From Nocardioides sp. Iso805N (GTDB taxonomy: Bacteria; Actinomycetota; Actinomycetes; Propionibacteriales; Nocardioidaceae), in contig NZ_KB822580.1 in the NCBI RefSeq assembly GCF_000364605.1, positions 219,264-283,263 of the forward strand: a DNA stretch of 64,000 nt, given 5' to 3'. The notes beneath the pieces are model-generated. The model searched no databases. It worked only from the letters and a program-made list of their open reading frames with translations, and was not told the origin of the DNA. Below are positions 1-8,187 of this stretch, in pieces. The position numbers and the translations under genes were made by a program. The stretch's first letter is position 1. Each line of letters opens with the position of its first letter.

Positions 1-1073
1 GCGCCGTCCTCGCTCATGATCGCCACCCGCACCAGGGGGGACGGCCGACCGGCCGAGGCGAGCCGCTCGCGCGCGACTTTCCCATCGGGAAGGAAGTGAT
101 CGCGCGGAGCAAGAGTGGAGATCATCATCGGCGCCTCCGTCTGGCCGAAGAGCTGGGCCATCACGGGTCCGATCCGGGTCAGCGCCTCCTCCAGGCGGGT
201 CGGCGACATCGGCGCCGCGCCGTACCAGAAGCACTGCAGCGAGCCCAGGTCGGTCGCGTCGAGCTCCGGGTGGGCGAGCAGCATGTAGATCAGCGTCGGC
301 GGTAGGAAGGTGTGGGTCACCCGGTGTCGCGCCACGTGCTCCAGGAAGCTGCCGACGTCGGGCGTGCGCATCACCACGATCTCGCCACCACGGGCCAGCA
401 CCGGGAAGCACAGCACCCCGGCGGCGTGGGTCAGTGGCGCCAGGGCGAGGTAGACCGGCCTGTCCTCGAACGGGTAGCTCATCAGCGTGATCGCCGTCAT
501 CGCCTCGAGGTTGCCCTCCGTGAGCATCACCGCCTTGGGTCGGCCGGTGGTACCGCCGGTGCCGACGAGCATGGCGAGGCCCGTACCGGCGGGGTCGTCC
601 GGTGGTCGAGGTGCGGGCGGGGCGAGGCTCGAAGCCTCCGTGGCAGCCAGGAACTCCGCCCATGTCAGCGCCCCGTCCACGGCCGCGTCCAGGCACACCA
701 GCGTGGTGAGCCGGGGGAGCTGGTCACGGATGGTGGCGACCAGGCCGGCGTAGGCGGACTGGAAGACCAGCGCCCGGGCACCGAAGAGCTCGAGCAGCTC
801 CCGGTTCTCGGCGGCCTCGTTGCGCGGGTTGATCGGGCACCAGACCGCGCCGACCCGGCTGATCCCGAAGACGGTGGTGAACGCCGTCGGGTCGTTCGAC
901 GACAGGATCGCGACCGGGTCGCCGCGGCCGATGCCCTGCGCCCGCAGCGCATCGGCGATCCGGTGGCTGAGCACCTGGACCTCGGCGTAGGTCGAGGTCG
1001 TCCCGTCGGTCGTCAGGCACGGCGCGGACGGATCCACGTCCGCACCCTTGTCCAGGTAGTCGGCGAGTCGCAT
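1..1073 (-). CDS. Acyl-CoA synthetase / AMP-dependent ligase, N-terminal part (cut by window edge)
   Basis: The reading frame starts with ATG at 1073 and runs without a stop to base 1, giving about 357 N-terminal residues of a family usually 500-550 long. It carries the ANL-superfamily adenylation loop (GTGGTTGRPKAV, near residue 175), close to the usual TSGTTGxPKG, and an early substrate-pocket segment. Such enzymes activate a carboxylic acid as acyl-AMP and then as acyl-CoA; the acid is not readable from what is present. It is the last visible gene of a minus-strand operon, 12 bases after the saccharopine-dehydrogenase-like gene, suggesting a lipid or xenobiotic acid catabolic unit. Family call is firm; substrate is unknown. 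Confidence 0.85.
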   Translation of the reverse strand, partial: MRLADYLDKGADVDPSAPCLTTDGTTSTYAEVQVLSHRIADALRAQGIGRGDPVAILSSNDPTAFTTVFGISRVGAVWCPINPRNEAAENRELLELFGARALVFQSAYAGLVATIRDQLPRLTTLVCLDAAVDGALTWAEFLAATEASSLAPPAPRPPDDPAGTGLAMLVGTGGTTGRPKAVMLTEGNLEAMTAITLMSYPFEDRPVYLALAPLTHAAGVLCFPVLARGGEIVVMRTPDVGSFLEHVARHRVTHTFLPPTLIYMLLAHPELDATDLGSLQCFWYGAAPMSPTRLEEALTRIGPVMAQLFGQTEAPMMISTLAPRDHFLPDGKVARERLASAGRPSPLVRVAIMSEDG

Positions 1074-1085
1074 CGTCGGGCCCCG

Positions 1086-2243
1086 TCATCCGGCCTGTCG
1101 GGTCACGACCGGCTCGGCGACGAGTCCGAAGGCACGCAGCTGGCCGAGCAGCTCGCGGTGGCCGAAAGCCTGGCACCCCGAGGCGAAGCCGACCCGCAGC
1201 GGAGGCTGCTGCAGCAGCGAGTACGCCGCGAAGGCCTGCAGCAGACCCGTCTGCTTGTAGTTCTGGTTCCCGTGGATGACGCAGTGTGCGCGTCCCAGCG
1301 GACCCGAGGCGTGCACCGAGTCCAGAGACTTGTTGAGCCGCGGGTTCTCCCGCGGCGGCATCTGGTTCATCACCTGGGCCGCGGTCGCGGTCAGCGCTTC
1401 GTCACGCTGCTCGGCGTCCATGTCCTTGGTCGCCTCCAGCGCGCCGGCGACGATCTGGGGGACACCGTTCATCAGGGCGGCGTTGAAGACCCCGCCCTGG
1501 GCCTTGCAGGTGGCCACCCGCGGATCGCGCTTGAACCAGACCGGGTGCGAGGTGCCGCCCCAGGGCAGTGACTGCGCCAGCTCGTGCTGCCCCGGCACGA
1601 CCAGCGGCACCAGGCCCTGGGTCGGATCGAAGGGCACGTAGCTGTTCTGCTCCAGGTAGTGCGCGACCGACGTGGCCGCGTTGACCAGGATGGTCCGGGT
1701 CGAGGCGATCGTGGGGGAACCGCCCCAGAACACGGCGATGTCCAGCGTGTCCAGGCCGGGTTGCTCGAGACAGATCTGGGCCGCGATCTCGCCGGTGGTG
1801 TACATCTGGGCGATACCCGGTGCCAGCAGGAGGCCGGCTGCGGCGAAGTGCGCGCCGTACTGCTCCTCGCAGGTGATCAGCCAGTCCTGCTCGCCGGTGG
1901 TGTCGGTGTAGTGGGTGCCGGCCGCGAGGCAGGCCTGCACGACCTCGGGGCCGTACTGGGAGAACGGGCCGACGGTGTTGAGCACCACCTGCGCGCCGGT
2001 GAACAGCTCGGTCAGCGCCTCGACGGTGTGCTCCACCACGGCGACCTCGTAGTCGGCGGTCTCGACGCCGGGCACGTTGCTGGCCAGCGCGTCCTTGAGC
2101 CGCTGCTCGGAGCGGCCGGCGGCGATGAAGGGGATGCCGAACTCGCGCAGGTACTCGCACACCAGCCGGCCGGTGTAGCCGGAGGCGCCGTAGACGACGA
2201 CGGGGCGCTTGCTCGGTGCGCTGCTCTGGATCGACATGCTCAC
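1086..2243 (-). CDS. Saccharopine dehydrogenase-like NADP-binding oxidoreductase
   Basis: 385 residues. An N-terminal Rossmann segment (VVVYGASGYTGR, about residues 15-26) matches the Sacchrp_dh_NADP type found in actinobacterial trans-acting enoyl reductases and relatives; the remainder resembles the long C-terminal domain of that group (WGGSPT, NPRLNKSLDSV). The GTG at 2243 overlaps the SDR stop by four bases (GTGA); an in-frame ATG at 2237 is the alternative start, so translational coupling is likely either way. True lysine-pathway saccharopine dehydrogenase is unlikely given the SDR and acyl-CoA ligase neighbours. Probable role: reduction of an acyl or lipid intermediate, inferred from context only. 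Confidence 0.7.
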   Translation of the reverse strand: MSMSIQSSAPSKRPVVVYGASGYTGRLVCEYLREFGIPFIAAGRSEQRLKDALASNVPGVETADYEVAVVEHTVEALTELFTGAQVVLNTVGPFSQYGPEVVQACLAAGTHYTDTTGEQDWLITCEEQYGAHFAAAGLLLAPGIAQMYTTGEIAAQICLEQPGLDTLDIAVFWGGSPTIASTRTILVNAATSVAHYLEQNSYVPFDPTQGLVPLVVPGQHELAQSLPWGGTSHPVWFKRDPRVATCKAQGGVFNAALMNGVPQIVAGALEATKDMDAEQRDEALTATAAQVMNQMPPRENPRLNKSLDSVHASGPLGRAHCVIHGNQNYKQTGLLQAFAAYSLLQQPPLRVGFASGCQAFGHRELLGQLRAFGLVAEPVVTRQAG

Positions 2244-3028
2244 ATCCCCATCCCGCCGTCGACCGGCAGCCCGACGCCGGTGATGAAGCGCGCGCGGTCC
2301 GTGGCGAGGAAGACGACCGCGTCGGCCATGTCCTCGACGGTGCCGAGCCGGCCGGCCGGCGTCAGACCGACCACGCCCTCGACGGCCGCCTGGGGCGACT
2401 CGAACAGCCCGAGCGCGGCGACGTCGCTGGCCAGGCCGGCGCCCATCTCGGTGGGCACCAGGCCGGGGTAGACGCAGTTGACCCGGACGCCGTAGCCGAG
2501 CTTGCCGCTCTCCATCGCCGCCACCCGGGTGAGCCGATCGACCGCCGACTTGGTGGCGGAGTAGACGGCGATCCCCGGGAACGCGATGGTGGCCGCCACC
2601 GATGAGACGTTGATGATCGTGCCGCCCTGGCCCGCGGCGCCGCCGGGGCGCATCGTGCGCAGGCCGTGCTTGAGACCGAGCGAGGTGCCGAGGACGTTGA
2701 CCTCGAGCATGGTGCGCACATCGGCCGGGTCGAGCTCGGTGATCAGGCTGGTGATCTCGACGCCGGCGTTGTTGACCAGGATGTCCAGGCCGCCGAGCTC
2801 TCCGACGGCCGCGGTCAGCGCGCTGGCCCAGCCGGAGTCATCGGTGACATCGAGGTGCACGAAGCCGTGACCCTCGCCGAGGTCGGCCGCCACCTTGGCG
2901 CCGAGATCGTCCTTCACGTCCGCGACGACGACCGACGCGCCCGCCGCGGCAAGCGCGCGGGCCATGCCCTCCCCGAGACCTTGGGCCCCGCCGGTGACCA
3001 CGGCCCTGCGACCGCTGAGTTCGCTCAT
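2240..3028 (-). CDS. SDR-family NAD(P)-dependent oxidoreductase
   Basis: 262 residues, the normal length for a classical short-chain dehydrogenase. Visible features are the cofactor loop TGGAQGLG (residues 12-19), an acidic residue after beta-2 (VADVKDD) favouring NAD, the NNAG motif, the catalytic Ser region NVSSVA and the YxxxK pair in YSATK, with the C-terminal GVGLPVDGGMGM typical of 3-ketoacyl reductase or hydroxysteroid-type SDRs. ATG at 3028 follows AGGAGCAGCAG. It is first in the minus-strand operon and faces the TetR gene across a region with two palindromes, so it is probably repressed by that regulator. Substrate unknown. Confidence 0.85.
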   Translation of the reverse strand: MSELSGRRAVVTGGAQGLGEGMARALAAAGASVVVADVKDDLGAKVAADLGEGHGFVHLDVTDDSGWASALTAAVGELGGLDILVNNAGVEITSLITELDPADVRTMLEVNVLGTSLGLKHGLRTMRPGGAAGQGGTIINVSSVAATIAFPGIAVYSATKSAVDRLTRVAAMESGKLGYGVRVNCVYPGLVPTEMGAGLASDVAALGLFESPQAAVEGVVGLTPAGRLGTVEDMADAVVFLATDRARFITGVGLPVDGGMGM

Positions 3029-3063
3029 CTGCTGCTCCTGGTGAGTGGATCGAGTCGAATCGT

Positions 3064-3083
3064 CGTGTGACGCCAGTCACACG
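3064..3083. promoter_or_regulatory. Perfect palindrome, candidate TetR operator 1
   Basis: CGTGTGAC-GCCA-GTCACACG is an 8-bp perfect inverted repeat with a 4-bp centre, lying 36 bases upstream of the SDR start in the divergent intergenic region. Position and symmetry fit a TetR-family operator over the 5' untranslated region of the minus-strand operon. The binding protein is inferred from adjacency. Confidence 0.5.
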
Positions 3084-3091
3084 CTGGCCGT

Positions 3092-3113
3092 TAACTTGAC
3101 GGTTGTCAAGATA
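3092..3113. promoter_or_regulatory. Palindrome over divergent -35 elements, candidate TetR operator 2
   Basis: TAnCTTGAC-GGTT-GTCAAGnTA: a 6-bp perfect core (CTTGAC/GTCAAG) with two more matching flanking pairs. Each arm holds a TTGAC, so the palindrome supplies a -35-like element on both strands (TTGACA on the minus strand towards the SDR operon). A repressor bound here would block both directions, the usual autoregulated TetR layout. Confidence 0.5.
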
Positions 3114-3218
3114 AATCCGGACAGATGACCAAAATTCGGGGAGCCCGCCGAAACGCCGCTCCCGCCACGGCGGGAGCGGCTACAGTGGCGAGGTTGCTGG
3201 CTGCGAAAGGGGTGCGCG

Positions 3219-3878
3219 ATGGGCGCCGATCTCATGGAGGAGTCCACGGGCGCTGTCCCGAGTCTCGCCCCGCCCCGTCGTCGCGGCACGGTCGACAAGC
3301 ACCAGGAGCGTCGAGACCAGCTCGCGGAGTCGGCGCTGGTCACCCTGGGAGAGCTCGGCTACGCCCGCACCAGCCTGCGCGACATCGCGGCCAACTCGCC
3401 GTTCAGCCACGGCGTCGTGCACTACTACTTCCGCGACAAGAACGAGCTGATCGTCTACTGCGTGCGGTTCCACAAGTCCACGTGCGTGCTGCGCTACGAC
3501 GACGTGGTGGAGAGTGCGGGATCGAGCGAGGAGCTGGTCGACGGCTTCGTCGCCAAGTTGCGCGAGACGCTCACCGCCGACGCTCCGATGCACCGCCTCT
3601 GGTACGACCTGCGCACCGCCAGCATGTTCGAGGAGCCGCTGCGCGCGACGGTCGCGCTGATCGACGGCTGGCTCCAGGACATGGTGTGGCGGGTCCTCGC
3701 CCGCTACGCGAGCCTGGCGGGGAAGGGCGTCGCCGTGACGCCTGCGGTGGCATACGCGATCGTCGACGGGCTCTTCCAGCAGGCGCTGCTGGCCATGCAC
3801 GACCAGCCCGCCGAGTCGTTGGACCGGATCGACCGATCCGTCCGGGACCTGCTGCCCAGTCTGCTTCTGTCCGCCTGA
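3219..3878 (+). CDS. TetR/AcrR-family transcriptional regulator
   Basis: 219 residues. The N-terminal helix-turn-helix (about residues 28-78) has the family pattern: ALVTLGELGYARTSLRDIA, then SHGVVHYYFRDKNELI, where the YYF(R/x)DK segment is the recognition-helix end. The C-terminal ligand domain is not assignable. ATG at 3219 follows GAAAGGGG five bases upstream. It is divergent from the SDR/saccharopine-like/acyl-CoA ligase operon, with two palindromes in the 190-bp gap, so it most likely represses that operon and itself and is released by an acyl-CoA or related ligand (inference). Ends 18 bases before the leuS leader peptide. Confidence 0.85.
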   Translation: MGADLMEESTGAVPSLAPPRRRGTVDKHQERRDQLAESALVTLGELGYARTSLRDIAANSPFSHGVVHYYFRDKNELIVYCVRFHKSTCVLRYDDVVESAGSSEELVDGFVAKLRETLTADAPMHRLWYDLRTASMFEEPLRATVALIDGWLQDMVWRVLARYASLAGKGVAVTPAVAYAIVDGLFQQALLAMHDQPAESLDRIDRSVRDLLPSLLLSA

Positions 3879-3896
3879 GTGGAGTAACCTGAGCGC

Positions 3897-3935
3897 GTGC
3901 AGACGAGCGCCCTCCTTCTTCATCAGCCGCGCTGA
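3897..3935 (+). CDS. Leader peptide of leuS with three consecutive Leu codons
   Basis: A 12-codon frame, GTG start then MQTSALLLHQPR and TGA, lies 87 bases upstream of leuS. Three adjacent Leu codons (CTC CTT CTT, 3912-3920) and the hairpins immediately after it fit a ribosome-mediated attenuation leader. TAACCT (3885-3890) ends exactly six bases before the GTG, the spacing of a leaderless -10 element seen repeatedly in this window. The core SALLL is also present in the leuA leader peptide at 47932. Attenuation by a leader peptide is known for some aminoacyl-tRNA synthetase genes (E. coli pheST); its use here is inferred. Confidence 0.6.
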   Translation: MQTSALLLHQPR

Positions 3936-3978
3936 TTCATCTGATCGCGCGGCAACCCCTCCCTGCGAGGGGTTTTTT
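3922..3978 (+). terminator. Leucine attenuator: alternative stems and intrinsic terminator before leuS
   Basis: The terminator is AACCCCTC (3954-3961), loop CCTGC, GAGGGGTT (3967-3974), ending in six Ts (3973-3978). Just upstream, GCCGCGC (3926-3932) can pair perfectly with GCGCGGC (3947-3953), and ATCAG (3922-3926) with CTGAT (3932-3936 or 3941-3945). CCCTC inside the leader Leu region (3910-3914) could also pair with the terminator's GAGGG (3967-3971), giving a possible antiterminator. Which stem forms would depend on ribosome position at the Leu codons. Terminator is clear; switching is inferred. Confidence 0.65.
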
Positions 3979-4022
3979 CATGTCAGGGGCGCTCGAGGTC
4001 GAGCGGTAGAGGAACGAGAACG

Positions 4023-6452
4023 ATGACGCAGGAGCAGCAGGAGACCGCGGCGTACGACGCCACGGAGCTGCAGGAGAAGTGGCGACCGGTGTGGGAGCGG
4101 CTGGACCCGTTCAAGGCCGGGCTGCGCGAGGGCGCCGAGAAGCGCTACGCGCTGACGATGTTCCCCTACCCCTCCGGCGATCTGCACATGGGCCACGCCG
4201 AGGTGATGGCGCTGCACGACGTGATCGCACGGTACTGGTGGCAGCGCGGCTACGACGTCCTCAACCCGATCGGTTGGGACTCCTTCGGTCTGCCGGCCGA
4301 GAACGCCGCGATCAAGCGCAACGAGCACCCGGCGCAGTTCACCTACGCCAACATCGAGGTCCAGGCCGAGTCCTTCAAGCGGTACGGCGTCAGCTTCGAC
4401 TGGTCGACCCGTCTGCACACCTCGGACCCGGAGTACTACCGGTGGACGCAGTGGCTGTTCCTCAAGTTCCGGGAGTGGGGCCTGGCCTACCGCAAGAACT
4501 CCCCGGTCAACTGGTGTCCCAACGACCAGACCGTGCTGGCCAACGAGCAGGTGCTGGCCGACGGTACGTGTGAGCGGTGTGGTGCGGTCGTCACCAAGAA
4601 GGAGCTCACCCAGTGGTACTTCAAGATCACCGACTACGCCCAGCGGCTGCTCGACGGCATCGACCGGCTCGAGGGCAGCTGGCCTGAGCGGGTCGTCCAC
4701 TCGCAGCGCAACTGGATCGGTCGCTCCGAGGGTGCCCACGTCGACTTCGTGCTGCAGTTGGCCGACGGCTCGCAGCGCACCGTCACCGTCTTCACCACTC
4801 GACCGGACACGCTCTCGGGCGCGACGTTCATGGTGATCGCGGCCGACGCCGCCCTCGCCTCGGAGGTGGTGGCCCCCGGCCGGGCCGGCGAGCTGGCGAG
4901 CTACCTGGAGGAGGTCCGCAAGGCCTCCGACATCGACCGCCTCGCCACCGACCGGCCCAAGACCGGTATCGACCTGGGCATCACCGCGACCAACCCGCTG
5001 ACCGGCGAGCAGATCCCGGTCTGGGCCGCCGATTACGTGCTGGCCGACTACGGCACCGGCGCGATCATGGCGGTGCCGGCGCACGACGACCGCGACCGCG
5101 AGTTCGCGGAGGTCTTCGGGCTGCCGATCGTCCCGGTGTACACGGAGTCCGACGATGAGGGCGACCAGCCCTACGACAAGGCCGCCGAGGTCGCCGCTGC
5201 GATCGCGAAGCTCGAGGCCGCCGGCACCGGCCAGCGGACCGTGAACTACCGGCTGCGCGACTGGCTGCTCTCCCGCCAGCGGTTCTGGGGTGCGCCGATC
5301 CCGATCATCCACTGCGAGGCCTGTGGCGAGGTCGCGGTGCCGGAGTCGGAGCTGCCCGTGCGGCTGCCCGACGACGTACGCGGCGAGGAGCTGAAGCCCA
5401 AGGGCAGCTCGCCGCTGGCCGCCATCGCCGAGTGGGTCAACGTCGAGTGCCCGCAGTGCGGCGGGCCGGCCAAGCGCGACTCCGACACGATGGACACCTT
5501 CGTCGACTCGTCGTGGTACTACCTGCGCTACGTCTCCCCGAAGCTGGACACGGCTCCGTTCGACGTCGAGCTGATGCGCGAGTGGGGCCCCATCGATCAG
5601 TACGTCGGCGGCGTCGAGCACGCCGTGCTGCACCTGCTCTACAGCCGCTTCTTCACCAAGGTGCTGCACGACCACGGCTACCTCGACTTCGAGGAGCCCT
5701 TCAGCCGCCTGATGAGTCAGGGCGTGGTGATCAACCAGGGCAAGAAGATGTCGAAGTCGCTCGGCAACGGCGTCAACCTGGGCGATCAGCTCGACGAGTA
5801 TGGCGTGGACGCCGTGCGTCTGACGCTGGTCTTCGCCGGCCCGCCCGAGGACAACATCGACTGGGCCGACGTCTCGCCGGCCGGCTCGCTGCGCTTCCTC
5901 CAGCGCGCCTGGCGGTTGGCGGGCGACGTGACGTCGGCTCCTGGAGCCCCGGTGGCCGAGGGCGACGTCGCCCTGCGGCGGGCGACCCACAAGACGCTGC
6001 ACGAGGTCGAGCACCTCATGGAGACCTATCGGTTCAACGTCGTGGTCGCGCGCACCATGGAGCTGGTCAACGCCACCCGCAAGGCGATCGACACCGGCTG
6101 CGGCCCGGCTGACCCAGCGGTGCGCGAGGCCGTGGAGGCGATCGCGATCCTGCTGTCGCTGGTCGCGCCGTACACGGCCGAGGAGATGTGGGAGCGGCTC
6201 GGTCACGAGCCGACCGTTGCCCGCGCCGGCTGGCCGGTCGTCGAGGACGCGCTGCTGGTCGATGACACCGTCACGGCTGTCGTCCAGGTCGCCGGCAAGG
6301 TCCGCGCGCGTCTGGAGGTCCCGCCGGCGATCACGGAGGCCGATCTGGAGGCTGCTGCGCTGGCCGACCCGGCGATCGTCGCGCTGCTGGACGGCGCGGC
6401 TCCCAAGAAGGTCATCGTGCGCGCGCCGAAGCTGGTCAACATCGTCCCCTGA
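4023..6452 (+). CDS. leuS: Leucyl-tRNA synthetase
   Basis: 809 residues, a typical bacterial LeuRS length. Class I signatures are HMGH (residues 55-58, the HIGH motif, within [11 protein letters not shown]) and KMSKS (near 575). The CP1 editing domain shows TTRPDTLSG and the conserved Asp segment in [12 protein letters not shown]; zinc-ribbon-like cysteines occur in CERCGAV and CEACG. It charges tRNA-Leu with leucine in the cytoplasm and hydrolyses mischarged isoleucyl/norvalyl-type products. ATG at 4023 is preceded by a weak GAGGAACGAGAACG. Expression is probably controlled by the upstream Leu leader peptide and terminator, which would make synthetase supply follow leucyl-tRNA charging. Confidence 0.97.
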   Translation: MTQEQQETAAYDATELQEKWRPVWERLDPFKAGLREGAEKRYALTMFPYPSGDLHMGHAEVMALHDVIARYWWQRGYDVLNPIGWDSFGLPAENAAIKRNEHPAQFTYANIEVQAESFKRYGVSFDWSTRLHTSDPEYYRWTQWLFLKFREWGLAYRKNSPVNWCPNDQTVLANEQVLADGTCERCGAVVTKKELTQWYFKITDYAQRLLDGIDRLEGSWPERVVHSQRNWIGRSEGAHVDFVLQLADGSQRTVTVFTTRPDTLSGATFMVIAADAALASEVVAPGRAGELASYLEEVRKASDIDRLATDRPKTGIDLGITATNPLTGEQIPVWAADYVLADYGTGAIMAVPAHDDRDREFAEVFGLPIVPVYTESDDEGDQPYDKAAEVAAAIAKLEAAGTGQRTVNYRLRDWLLSRQRFWGAPIPIIHCEACGEVAVPESELPVRLPDDVRGEELKPKGSSPLAAIAEWVNVECPQCGGPAKRDSDTMDTFVDSSWYYLRYVSPKLDTAPFDVELMREWGPIDQYVGGVEHAVLHLLYSRFFTKVLHDHGYLDFEEPFSRLMSQGVVINQGKKMSKSLGNGVNLGDQLDEYGVDAVRLTLVFAGPPEDNIDWADVSPAGSLRFLQRAWRLAGDVTSAPGAPVAEGDVALRRATHKTLHEVEHLMETYRFNVVVARTMELVNATRKAIDTGCGPADPAVREAVEAIAILLSLVAPYTAEEMWERLGHEPTVARAGWPVVEDALLVDDTVTAVVQVAGKVRARLEVPPAITEADLEAAALADPAIVALLDGAAPKKVIVRAPKLVNIVP

Positions 6453-6457
6453 GGGCG

Positions 6458-6489
6458 TTGAGAGGTCACCTTTCGCCGGTCGAGAGGTC
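6458..6489. repeat. Half-copy of the convergent-gene palindrome sequence
   Basis: The stretch just after leuS (GTTGAGAGGTCAC then CTTTCGCCGGTCGAGAGGTCA) resembles one arm of the long palindrome at 42060-42117 read from its right side (GTTGAGAGGTCAC then TTTCCGCGGGTCGAG). Only one arm is present here, so it would not form the same hairpin. It also supplies the likely ribosome-binding GAGAGG of the next gene. Confidence 0.4.
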
Positions 6490-6496
6490 AGTTGTC

Positions 6497-7024
6497 GTGC
6501 GACGAGTGCTCGTGGTCGATACCTCCGGTGCCGGCAAGACCACCCTGGCCGGGCGGATCAGCGCCCGGCTGGGGATCGAGCACGTCGAGATCGACGCGCT
6601 CTTCCACGGACCGGCGTGGACGCCGCGGCCTGAGTTCCTCGACGATGTGCGGACGCATCCCGCACGGGAGGCGTGGGTCACCGAGTGGCAGTACGCCGCC
6701 GCACGTCCGCTCCTGCTCGAGCGCGCCACCTTGGTGGTCTGGCTCGACCTTCCGCTGTGGCTGTGGTTGAGCCGCGTCGTGCGGCGGACGGTGCAACGGC
6801 GCTGGCGGCGTACTGAGCTCTGGAACGGCAACGTGGAGGCATCACTGTGGCGCTCCTTCACCGAGGGGATCATCCGGTGGGCCTGGCGCACCCGGCGAAA
6901 GTACGACGACCTGCCCGCCCAGCTCCTCACGGCCGGGCGGGGCGGCCTGCCGCTGGTGCGGCTGCGCTCCCGAGCCGAGGTCGAGGCGTGGCTCGCCACC
7001 CTGCCCGTGCCCGCTAGAGAGTGA
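6497..7024 (+). CDS. P-loop adenylate kinase-like (FlaR/topology-modulation-type) protein
   Basis: About 175 residues from GTG 6497, chosen because GAGAGG lies eight bases upstream; a TTG at 6458 would add 13 residues within repeat-like sequence. The N-terminus reads VRRVLVVDTSGAGKTTLAGR, the P-loop of small kinases annotated as DNA topology modulation (FlaR-like) proteins, followed by EIDALFHGPAWT (nucleotide-binding/lid region) and an Arg-rich lid (RTVQRRWRRTELW). Oddly, the first Gly of the Walker A motif is Asp (DTSGAGKT), a one-base change from GGT to GAT. Substrate and function are unknown. Its last 11 bases overlap the convergent small membrane protein. Confidence 0.7.
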   Translation: MRRVLVVDTSGAGKTTLAGRISARLGIEHVEIDALFHGPAWTPRPEFLDDVRTHPAREAWVTEWQYAAARPLLLERATLVVWLDLPLWLWLSRVVRRTVQRRWRRTELWNGNVEASLWRSFTEGIIRWAWRTRRKYDDLPAQLLTAGRGGLPLVRLRSRAEVEAWLATLPVPARE

Positions 7025-7130
7025 GCCAGCAGATCGCGGTCAGCAGCGCCACCAGGGCGAGCACCAGGATGATCCCGGGCAGCTCGGCGGGGTCGCTGTT
7101 CCGCTCGCGTTCGTTGATCTCGATCGTCAT
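7014..7130 (-). CDS. Small single-span membrane protein (38 aa)
   Basis: A 38-codon frame (ATG 7130 to TAG 7014), beginning MTIEINERERNSDPAELPG and then one hydrophobic helix of about 18 residues (IILVLALVALLTAICWLTL, to the C-terminus). GGGGTG lies five bases upstream of the ATG. The charged N-terminus followed by one membrane span and almost no C-terminal tail is typical of small actinobacterial membrane proteins. It overlaps the end of the P-loop gene tail-to-tail and is divergent from degV. No family recognised; real-gene status rests on the start signals and clean hydrophobic profile. Confidence 0.55.
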   Translation of the reverse strand: MTIEINERERNSDPAELPGIILVLALVALLTAICWLTL

Positions 7131-7197
7131 GGTTCACCCCAGGTACCCCGATCCTCGCCCCACTGTCATCACGATGCCGACCGGATAGGGTTTCGCC

Positions 7198-8058
7198 ATG
7201 GCCCCGGCACCGAAGGTTGCGGTCGTCACCGACTCGACCGCCCTGTATCCGTCGGGCGAGATGCCGGAAGGCGTCACGGTGGTCCCGCTCCAGGTGATCA
7301 TCGACGGCGAGTGTTTCGCCGAGGGGGGCGAGCAGGCCTCGCCGGAGGCGGTGATAGCCGCCTTCGCCGCGAAGAAGAGGGTCACCACCTCCCGGCCGGC
7401 GCCCGCGACCCTGCGCGAGGTCTATGCCCAGCTCGCCGCCGAGGGATACGCCGAGATCCTCTCGATCCACCTCTCCGGCGACATGAGCGGCACCTTCGAG
7501 TCGGCCCAGCTTGCGGCCCGTGAGACGGCGATCCCGGTGGTGGCGCTCGATACCCGAGCGGTCGGGCCGAGCGTCGGGTTCGCGGCCGCAGCGGCCGTCG
7601 CCGCCGTACGGCGCGGGGCGTCGGCGACCGAGGCGGCGCTCGTCGCCAAGGCGCGGGCCGAGGCGACCCAGTCGCTGATCTACGTCGACTCGCTGGAGCC
7701 GATGCGTCGCGGTGGTCGGATCGGTACGGCGGCGGCGGTGCTCGGCTCGGCGCTGGCGGTCAAGCCGCTGCTCACATTCGCGGACGGCCGCATCGTGGTC
7801 AAGGAGAAGGTCCGCACCGCCCAGCGGGCGCTTGCGCGGATGGCGGAGCTGGCCATCGACGCAGCCGGCGAGGGACCCGTCGAGGTGGCTGTGGCGCACC
7901 TGGCCGCGGAGGATCGGGCTGAGCATCTGGCTGCCGCGCTGTCCGAGCGGCTCGCCGCTCAGCTGGCCCTCCCGGTGCGCTGCGGTCAGGTGGGGGCGGG
8001 CCTCGGGGCCCACGTCGGACCCGGGATGCTCGCGGTCGTGGTGACCCCGGCGCTCTGA
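7198..8058 (+). CDS. DegV family protein (fatty-acid binding)
   Basis: 286 residues. The DegV fold is shown by VAVVTDSTALYP (N-terminus), TSRPAPATLREVY (the T-S-x-P fatty-acid contact loop near residue 64), ILSIHLSGDMSGTFESA (the S-x-x-L-S-G-T-x-x-S/A motif) and SLEPMRRGGRIGTAAAVLG (the L..L.kGGRI segment). DegV/FakB proteins hold a fatty acid for phosphorylation by FakA-type kinases in phospholipid synthesis; no FakA gene is in this window. TAGGGT at 7186-7191 ends six bases before the ATG, so the transcript is probably leaderless. Confidence 0.9.
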   Translation: MAPAPKVAVVTDSTALYPSGEMPEGVTVVPLQVIIDGECFAEGGEQASPEAVIAAFAAKKRVTTSRPAPATLREVYAQLAAEGYAEILSIHLSGDMSGTFESAQLAARETAIPVVALDTRAVGPSVGFAAAAAVAAVRRGASATEAALVAKARAEATQSLIYVDSLEPMRRGGRIGTAAAVLGSALAVKPLLTFADGRIVVKEKVRTAQRALARMAELAIDAAGEGPVEVAVAHLAAEDRAEHLAAALSERLAAQLALPVRCGQVGAGLGAHVGPGMLAVVVTPAL

Positions 8059-8187
8059 CGGCCGCCTCGCCGCGCTCCCGGGGGCGTGACCGGCACTTTC
8101 CGTCCACAGCGCGGTGACGGAGCCGCTCTCTCCCCAGGCGCCTGGGTGGGTCGCGCGCCGCCGCCCGATCGTTCCTAGCGTCGAGCC

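Noticed and set aside
3879..4022. T-box riboswitch before leuS
   Set aside because: No specifier loop or T-box sequence (UGGN) is visible; the short Leu-codon frame plus terminator explains the region better.
3978..6206. A 742-codon minus-strand frame opposite leuS
   Set aside because: Shadow of leuS codon structure; composition is Arg/Val/Leu/Asp-rich with no recognisable domains.
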